From: Betaproteobacteria bacterium HGW-Betaproteobacteria-20
GTDB taxonomy: Bacteria; Pseudomonadota; Gammaproteobacteria; Burkholderiales; Methylophilaceae
Reading direction: 5' to 3'
Assembly: GCA_002842195.1 (NCBI GenBank)
Contig: PHCL01000013.1
Coordinates: forward strand, 1-11,092
Length of the DNA: 11,092 nucleotides
Below the pieces are notes generated by a model. That model was not told the origin of the DNA, did not search any database, and saw only the letters and a list, made by a program, of their open reading frames with translations. This document shows, in pieces, positions 6,828-11,092 of this stretch. Position numbers and translations under genes: made by a program. The number at the start of each line of letters is the position of its first letter. Positions within the stretch are counted from its first letter, which is position 1.

Positions 6828-7301
6828 TTAATGCAAGGTCGGTTTATTTTTATTCAGTAGCGCATCTTCAATAAATAAATACTCTTTGGTTTTATCCGGC
6901 CCGGATTTACTTGCACCCCAGGTAGTCATCAGCACTATCCAGCGCATTTCTTCGATACTGATTTGTGGTTGCGGTAAATTCATGGCTAGTTCCAGCACCA
7001 GTTCACGTTGGGCGGTGTTAAGTATATTGGCTTGCACTAAAAATAGGATGAAGCCCAAGCTTTCACCGGTAATTTTTTTGAGTTCATCGTCAGTAAAAAT
7101 ACGCGTGCTGACGTACTGAGGATTTTTAAACACTTCGGGCTGATTGGTCATTAATTCAAGCTGGTTAAACCAATCAAAAGCGCCGCTAATGTCTTGCTCA
7201 TCAAATCCTGCAGCAGACAACTCTTTCGAGAGTGTATCTTCGTCAGGTCTAAACTGTGTATCAATGTAATTCTCAAACATATAAACCAATACTTCAAACA
7301 T
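6828..7301 (-). CDS. smg: Smg protein (DUF494 family)
   Basis: Smg/DUF494 is a conserved small cytoplasmic protein, usually next to dprA; its function is not established. From the chosen ATG the length is 157 aa, which I recall as also that of E. coli Smg. The family N-terminus MFEVLVYMFENYI, the middle GFDEQDISGAFDWFNQLE and the ISIEEMRWIVLMTTWG segment near the C-terminus are recognisable, as is the end in LH. The frame continues to an ATG at 7352, but the internal ATG at 7301 matches the family start and has AAGGA (7310-7314) 8 nt upstream, so it is preferred. It lies 101 bp after dprA with its own promoter candidate. topA, the usual downstream neighbour in many relatives, is absent here; the next gene is convergent metF. 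Confidence 0.93.
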   Translation of the reverse strand: MFEVLVYMFENYIDTQFRPDEDTLSKELSAAGFDEQDISGAFDWFNQLELMTNQPEVFKNPQYVSTRIFTDDELKKITGESLGFILFLVQANILNTAQRELVLELAMNLPQPQISIEEMRWIVLMTTWGASKSGPDKTKEYLFIEDALLNKNKPTLH

Positions 7302-7372
7302 AGTGTTTATCCTTAAATTAGAATTATTCTTAAATAAAGTGTGATGGTTCATGCCTCAATCTAAGACCATAA

Positions 7373-7401
7373 ATCATAATTTGCTAAGATAGAGGTCGCA
7401 A
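7373..7401 (-). promoter_or_regulatory. Sigma-70 promoter candidate for smg
   Basis: On the minus strand TTGCGA (7396-7401) and TATGAT (7373-7378) are separated by exactly 17 bp. The predicted start is near 7366, giving a leader of about 65 nt before the smg ATG at 7301. The promoter sits immediately downstream of the dprA stop, so smg could be transcribed both from here and by read-through from dprA. Confidence 0.45.
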
Positions 7402-7402
7402 G

Positions 7403-8524
7403 TTACACAATTTTTTGATAATTTCCGCCTGCCAGGCTTGCAACCCTCCCTTCTAACTCCAATAGCATTAGCATGGATGAAACTTCACTTACCGTCAAGT
7501 CACTCAAATGGACTAAGCTTTCTAATGAAGTGGGCTCAAAACCCATTAAAGTAAGTAGCGGATTATTGGCAGTAACGCTCTTGCCATGAGCACTTTCCGA
7601 GGTGTTTTTAGAAGAAGAGTTATTTATAGCCAGCTTATTTAAGTCCAGCTCCTCTACAATATCCTGCAGATTATCTACCAGTTTTGCACCTTGTTTAATC
7701 AGTTGATGGCAGCCTTTAGACATAGGCGAATGAATTGAGCCTGGAATAGCAAATACTTCACGGCCCTGTTCTGCACTTAAACGTGCGGTAATTTGCGAGC
7801 CACTTTGTAGGTTGGCTTCAACCACCAGGCAGCCCAAACTTAAGCCGCTGATAATACGGTTCCGTTTCGGAAAGTTTTGCGGTTTGGAAGGCGTGCCTAT
7901 GGCGAATTCAGAAATAATGAGGCCATGCTCTACAATTTGATGCGCTAAATCGCGGTGCCTGGCTGGGTAAACAATATCTAGGCCTGTGCCAACCACGGCG
8001 ATGGTCGCCCCTTTGATTTTAAGTGCGCCACGGTGGGCTGCGCCGTCTATGCCAAGCGCTAAACCGCTGACGATACACAAGCCATAGCCACATAAGCCTT
8101 CAGCAAATGCTTCGGCGTTTTTCTCCCCTTGTACAGAGGCATTGCGACTACCTACGATGGCAATGCTGGGCTGGTTTAATAGGTCAAGATTACCTTTTGC
8201 GTAAAGAAAAGGCGGCGGATCGCTAATTTCCAGCAGAGCTTTAGGGTAGTGAGCATCGGCTAAAGTAACAAGATGGTTATTGGCTTGAGATAGCCACTGT
8301 AGAGAGTCGCTCAGTGCATTTTCATCAATGCCTTTGGTAATTTCAGCGGCAATTTTTTCTGAAACAACTTCTGTGAGCTGTTTGTAGCTCGCTGCATAAA
8401 CATTGGCGGGACTGCCAAATATTTTTAAAAGCTGACAAAATGTTTGTGAGCCTATGCCATGAATACTACTCAGGCTAATCCACAGCGCTTGTTCTGAGGC
8501 CTCTTCGCTGTGGTTTAGGTGCAT
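7403..8524 (-). CDS. dprA: DNA-processing protein DprA
   Basis: DprA binds incoming single-stranded DNA during natural transformation and loads RecA; it is cytoplasmic. The 373 residues show the full architecture: an N-terminal helix-hairpin-helix/SAM-like part (about 10-65, with IHGIGSQTF), the Rossmann-fold core (about 119-290) with VGSRNAS (124-130), SGLALGIDGAAH (153-164), GTGLDIVYP (179-187) and FPKRNRIISGLS (218-229), a Ser/Asn-rich linker (299-320), and a C-terminal winged helix (about 322-372). The ATG at 8524 is the only start available after the upstream gene's in-frame TAA, 15 nt away. No Shine-Dalgarno is visible, so translation probably depends on coupling to the LysM gene. The gene is intact, but competence of the host is not shown by this alone. 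Confidence 0.97.
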   Translation of the reverse strand: MHLNHSEEASEQALWISLSSIHGIGSQTFCQLLKIFGSPANVYAASYKQLTEVVSEKIAAEITKGIDENALSDSLQWLSQANNHLVTLADAHYPKALLEISDPPPFLYAKGNLDLLNQPSIAIVGSRNASVQGEKNAEAFAEGLCGYGLCIVSGLALGIDGAAHRGALKIKGATIAVVGTGLDIVYPARHRDLAHQIVEHGLIISEFAIGTPSKPQNFPKRNRIISGLSLGCLVVEANLQSGSQITARLSAEQGREVFAIPGSIHSPMSKGCHQLIKQGAKLVDNLQDIVEELDLNKLAINNSSSKNTSESAHGKSVTANNPLLTLMGFEPTSLESLVHLSDLTVSEVSSMLMLLELEGRVASLAGGNYQKIV

Positions 8525-8539
8525 GGCGTAAAGTGGTAA

Positions 8540-9610
8540 TTAAGGCGTATTGACTGAGTCTAAGGTATTGATGGGTTCAGATGCCTGCATGATTAAGGCG
8601 TAAGACACTCGGTCAAACACACGGAATACCATCAATAGGCCGACGCGCTCGTCAGGGAGCTTAACCATGCCAGGTTTAAGGGCTAGTTCACCTGCTACGG
8701 CTACTTTTCTCACCGCTGTTTTTTTATCATATTCAGGGTCTTTAATCACGCGTCCGTAACGGTTAATAGCCAGCACATGACCAACCTCCAGCCCATCTGC
8801 AGCGCCGCGACTGATAGATACAATGCTTTCCGGTCCTGCCTCGGCCACACCACCATAAACATGGATGATACGTCCTGATATTTGCGATTCAGGGGCATGC
8901 GGCACAAAGTTGGTGACCACTTCTTCACCGACAGACACTAATCTATCTTTTGTGAAAATTTCCTCTTTGGCTTTGGAAATGTTAGCGCTTGCCGGCTCGC
9001 CGTATTTGGTGATTCTGGCATCCCCCAAATAAGTTGCTTCCACACCCAACACTTCTTTTGTATCCGGATCTATTAAGGTTTGACCTGGGCGATAAATATA
9101 CCAATTGAGTGCATCGCCTTCTGCAATGTTGCTGATGTAAACCCGTGTACCGGGGCTTAATACCACGCGGTTATCTTGCCCGGCAATAATTCTGGGGGAG
9201 GCGGCTAATTGATCTTTTTCAATCACCAGTGGTTGGTTTAGAAATGGTGCAATCGCATTTAGCGGAATGCTAGAAATGGCTGCTTTATCCAAGGGTTCTA
9301 CTACTATGCCTGGTTCTAATGTAACAGTTTCGCGTAACAACCGTAATTGCGGGTTGCCGCTACTCATGTCAAGAAATACAACATCACCAGGATAAATTAG
9401 ATGCGGATTTTTAATTTGTTCACGGTTGAGTTTCCACACATTTGGCCACAGCCAGGGGTCTTTCAGAAATTTTCCGGAAATTCCCCATAAAGTATCGCCT
9501 TTCACCACCACGTGGCGATCCGGGTGATCGTTTTTGAGCGCAATTTCTTGTGCATTAGCTTGTAAGCTCATGCAACAAAGTATGAGCAGCGTTATAATGT
9601 GGCGGAACAT
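8540..9610 (-). CDS. Exported LysM peptidoglycan-binding protein, TsaP-like
   Basis: The 356-residue protein has a signal peptide (hydrophobic 5-17, cleavage after ANA at 18-20), a LysM domain at about 33-81 (HVVVKGDTLWGISGKFL...NPHLIYPGDVVFLD) and a C-terminal beta-rich domain at about 246-347 (SGRIIHVYGG...ISRGAADGLEVGHVLAI...VGLLMVFRVFDRVSYALIM) resembling FlgT_C. LysM plus FlgT_C is the architecture of TsaP, the periplasmic protein that anchors the type IV pilus secretin to peptidoglycan. As I recall, Pseudomonas TsaP (PA0020) also neighbours dprA, def and fmt. The assignment rests on domain order and context, not alignment. GAGG (9621-9624) lies 10 nt before the ATG, inside the 12-bp palindrome at 9618-9629. 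dprA follows after 15 nt, so the two form an operon. Confidence 0.85.
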   Translation of the reverse strand: MFRHIITLLILCCMSLQANAQEIALKNDHPDRHVVVKGDTLWGISGKFLKDPWLWPNVWKLNREQIKNPHLIYPGDVVFLDMSSGNPQLRLLRETVTLEPGIVVEPLDKAAISSIPLNAIAPFLNQPLVIEKDQLAASPRIIAGQDNRVVLSPGTRVYISNIAEGDALNWYIYRPGQTLIDPDTKEVLGVEATYLGDARITKYGEPASANISKAKEEIFTKDRLVSVGEEVVTNFVPHAPESQISGRIIHVYGGVAEAGPESIVSISRGAADGLEVGHVLAINRYGRVIKDPEYDKKTAVRKVAVAGELALKPGMVKLPDERVGLLMVFRVFDRVSYALIMQASEPINTLDSVNTP

Positions 9611-9617
9611 ATATTGA

Positions 9618-9629
9618 TGACCTCGGTCA
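9618..9629. promoter_or_regulatory. 12-bp palindrome holding the ribosome-binding site of the LysM gene
   Basis: The 12 bases at 9618-9629 form a palindrome with 5-bp arms (TGACC / GGTCA) around a 2-base centre; on the minus strand it contains the GAGGT Shine-Dalgarno. As RNA it could form TGAC/GTCA with CGAG in the loop. As DNA it could be a repressor site. Which of these applies, if either, cannot be told from sequence. Confidence 0.3.
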
Positions 9630-9677
9630 AAAATGCATTAGAAAATATACGGTTAAAAAGTAGGCACAAACCGTGAA

Positions 9678-9701
9678 ATTACGTTAAATTTAGCACGTAA
9701 T
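9678..9701. promoter_or_regulatory. Operator-like dyad in the divergent LysM gene/def region
   Basis: ATTACGT (9678-9684) and ACGTAAT (9695-9701) are perfect inverted arms separated by 10 bp that contain TAAATTTA. The arms are spaced like a dimeric regulator site, and the dyad lies in the 154-bp region that must hold the promoters of both divergent genes. I found no clean -35/-10 pair here, so the relation to the promoters is unknown. Confidence 0.35.
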
Positions 9702-9714
9702 CCATTCAACAATC

Positions 9715-9740
9715 AAGCTTTTATGGAAAAATAAAGGCTT
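9715..9740 (+). promoter_or_regulatory. Hairpin in the def 5' leader
   Basis: AAGCTTTTAT (9715-9724) pairs with ATAAAGGCTT (9731-9740) over 10 bp with one G-T pair and a 6-nt loop. It ends 5 nt before AGGAA (9746-9750), the only Shine-Dalgarno-like run before def. No T-run follows, so it is not a terminator. Bases 9717-9726 repeat exactly at the start codon (9759-9768), so the 3' arm has an alternative partner there. Confidence 0.5.
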
Positions 9741-9764
9741 TAATTAGGAAACAATCGCGCTTTT

Positions 9765-10265
9765 ATGGCAATTTTAGACATCCTTAATTATCCGGACCCG
9801 CGTCTGCACACGGTAGCAAAGCCTGTGAAAGAGGTTGATGCGAACATTCGCCGCCTGATCGAAGACATGGCGGTCACCATGTACGATGCGCCGGGCGTGG
9901 GCCTGGCGGCAACACAGGTTAATCAGCACATACAACTGCTGATTATAGATACCAGTGAAACGAAAGATCAGTTGCAAGTGTTCATTAATCCCAGGATTAT
10001 TGAAAAAAGCGGCGTGCAAGAATACGAAGAAGGCTGCTTATCCGTGCCCGGTGTGTATGAAAGTGTGACGAGGGCAGAAATAGTAAAGGTTGAAGCACTT
10101 GATAAAAGCGGCAAAAAATTCACTTTAATCGCTGAAGGTCTATTAAGCGTATGTATTCAACATGAAATGGACCACTTACTGGGTAAAGTATTTGTGGAGT
10201 ATTTATCACCGCTCAAACGTAACCGCATTAAAAATAGAATGTTGAAGTTAAAGCGTGATCGTTAA
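9765..10265 (+). CDS. def: Peptide deformylase
   Basis: Def removes the formyl group from the initiator methionine of nascent proteins at the ribosome, using a metal ion, usually Fe2+. All three motifs are intact: GVGLAATQ (44-51), EGCLS (89-93, with metal ligand C91) and HEMDH (133-137, the two His ligands and catalytic Glu). At 166 aa it is of normal length, with a basic C-terminal tail ([17 protein letters not shown]) as is common for ribosome-associated deformylases. ATG 9765 is the only start after the in-frame TAA at 9741 and matches the family N-terminus. The Shine-Dalgarno AGGAA is 14 nt away, which is unusually far. It is divergent from the LysM gene and followed by fmt after 170 bp, a wider gap than the tight def-fmt spacing in E. 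coli. Confidence 0.97.
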   Translation: MAILDILNYPDPRLHTVAKPVKEVDANIRRLIEDMAVTMYDAPGVGLAATQVNQHIQLLIIDTSETKDQLQVFINPRIIEKSGVQEYEEGCLSVPGVYESVTRAEIVKVEALDKSGKKFTLIAEGLLSVCIQHEMDHLLGKVFVEYLSPLKRNRIKNRMLKLKRDR

Positions 10266-10272
10266 CAATTTA

Positions 10273-10305
10273 CTTTTAACGACTTGCTTTTAACGACTTG
10301 CTTTT
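10273..10305 (+). repeat. 14-bp tandem repeat after def
   Basis: CTTTTAACGACTTG occurs twice without interruption (10273-10286 and 10287-10300), followed by CTTTT, the first five bases of a third copy, and another T. It begins 8 nt after the def stop. The repeat has T-runs but no stem of its own and looks like a slippage-type duplication in spacer DNA. Confidence 0.8.
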
Positions 10306-10315
10306 TCTGCGTTTC

Positions 10316-10398
10316 GGTTGGTTCGATAAGCTCACTTATGAGTATAGCAAACGCAAACGCTGCGATATTTTATGTTTCCGGAGTTGGTCGAAGAGCTG
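10316..10398. repeat. Degenerate palindromic repeat region in the def-fmt spacer
   Basis: The stretch contains GGTTGGTTCGATAAGCTC near 10317-10333 and a related GAGTTGGTCGAAGAGCTG near 10381-10398, with GCAAAC repeated in tandem at 10347-10358 and TGCGTTT (10308-10314) complementary to AAACGCA (10349-10355). TTCGACAAGCTC-type words are frequent in intergenic REP-like repeats of beta- and gammaproteobacteria, so this may be a decayed copy. That reading is from memory of such repeats and is weak. Confidence 0.35.
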
Positions 10399-10435
10399 TT
10401 AAATTCATCTAAATTAATATGAAAACAATAACAAT

Positions 10436-11092
10436 ATGAAAATAATATTTGCCGGTACACCGGAATTTGCCGTGCCTGCCTTGGCCGCGCTTATCGCCGC
10501 AGGGCATGACATCGTTATGGTACTCACCCAGCCAGACCGGCCCGCAGGGCGTGGTATGAAACTTAAAGCCAGTCCGGTAAAAGTGCTTGCGGAACAGCAT
10601 CAGCTTAACATTTTTCAGCCAGAAACCTTAAAAGATGTTGCTGTACAAGCGCAGATTAACGGCGTAAATGCAGATGTGATGATTGTCGCGGCTTACGGTT
10701 TGATTATCCCAACCGTGATTTTAAATATGCCGCGTTATGGTTGCTATAACATTCACGCCTCGTTATTGCCTCGCTGGCGTGGTGCCGCGCCGATTCACCG
10801 CGCGCTACTGGCCGGCGATACAGAAACAGGCGTGACAATTATGGAAGTAGTGCCAGCGCTTGATGCAGGCGCCATGATAAGTAAAGGCGTAGTGCCCATT
10901 CTTGACACCGATACCACACAAACCTTGCATGACGCACTTGCCGGTATTGGTGCTGATTTAATGGTACAAACCATGCGAGAGTTGGCTACAAATGGCCGAA
11001 TACCGAGCATTCCGCAAGACGAAAGCTTGGTTACATACGCGCACAAATTAGAAAAAAGCGAATCGAAAATTGATTGGCAGAAAAGTGCAGTA
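10436..11092 (+). CDS. fmt: Methionyl-tRNA formyltransferase (C-terminus beyond the window)
   Basis: Fmt transfers the formyl group of 10-formyl-THF to Met-tRNA(fMet), the step that Def later undoes. The 219 codons visible include the whole N-terminal catalytic domain: FAGTPEFAVPAL (5-16), TQPDRPAGRG (31-40), AAYGLIIP (85-92), and NIHASLLPRWRGAAPI (105-120), with catalytic N105 and H107 and D143 in LDAG. KLEKSESKIDW marks the approach to the C-terminal tRNA-binding domain, which is cut off by the window end. The frame is open to the last base. The ATG at 10436 gives the family start MKIIFAGTPEFA. No Shine-Dalgarno is present. A six-codon ORF (ATG at 10419) ends in TGA at 10437-10439, overlapping the fmt ATG as ATGA, so start-stop coupling is possible. 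Confidence 0.96.
   Translation, partial: MKIIFAGTPEFAVPALAALIAAGHDIVMVLTQPDRPAGRGMKLKASPVKVLAEQHQLNIFQPETLKDVAVQAQINGVNADVMIVAAYGLIIPTVILNMPRYGCYNIHASLLPRWRGAAPIHRALLAGDTETGVTIMEVVPALDAGAMISKGVVPILDTDTTQTLHDALAGIGADLMVQTMRELATNGRIPSIPQDESLVTYAHKLEKSESKIDWQKSAV

Noticed and set aside
7302..7352. 17-residue longer N-terminus for Smg from ATG 7352
   Set aside because: The internal ATG 7301 matches the family start and has AAGGA at the right distance; the extension is unlike family members.
10273..10305. CRISPR-like repeat
   Set aside because: There are two adjacent 14-bp units without spacers and no cas genes; it is a plain tandem duplication.

Overview
The window looks like chromosomal core sequence from a betaproteobacterium with moderate to low GC, most plausibly a methylotroph of the Methylophilaceae (Methylotenera or Methylophilus type). 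That placement is inferred from protein style, from the dapF-DUF484-xerC and ahcY-PF04020-metF gene orders, and from an S-adenosylhomocysteine (SAH) riboswitch ahead of ahcY. No database search was possible. There is no prophage, insertion sequence, CRISPR array, tRNA or rRNA.

Layout. (1) Positions 1-2274, minus strand: dapF, a DUF484 gene and xerC (C-terminus outside the window), in the order of the enterobacterial dapF-yigA-xerC cluster. (2) Positions 2471-6740, plus strand: a methyl-cycle block. metK makes S-adenosylmethionine (SAM), ahcY hydrolyses the SAH left after methyl transfer, and metF makes the 5-methyl-tetrahydrofolate used to remethylate homocysteine. A small PF04020 membrane protein lies between ahcY and metF. 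The 450-bp metK-ahcY gap holds a weak terminator candidate, a 14-bp hairpin, a promoter with a perfect TATAAT, a complete SAH aptamer, and an expression platform whose pairings can be read directly. (3) Positions 6759-6801: a perfect 19-bp inverted repeat that ends the convergent metF and smg transcripts. (4) Positions 6828-9610, minus strand: a LysM/FlgT_C-like protein resembling the type IV pilus factor TsaP, then dprA, then smg. (5) Positions 9765-11092, plus strand: def and the start of fmt, the deformylase and formyltransferase of initiator methionine, divergent from the tsaP-like/dprA/smg group.

The protein-coding content is conserved housekeeping, and I see no undescribed protein system. 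The points worth a second look are in RNA and spacer DNA. They are a self-consistent ON-switch model for the SAH riboswitch in which the ahcY GTG start codon is sequestered; a def leader where one arm can pair either with an upstream copy of the start-codon context or with the start codon itself; a duplicated start region at fmt; and unassigned hairpins near metK.
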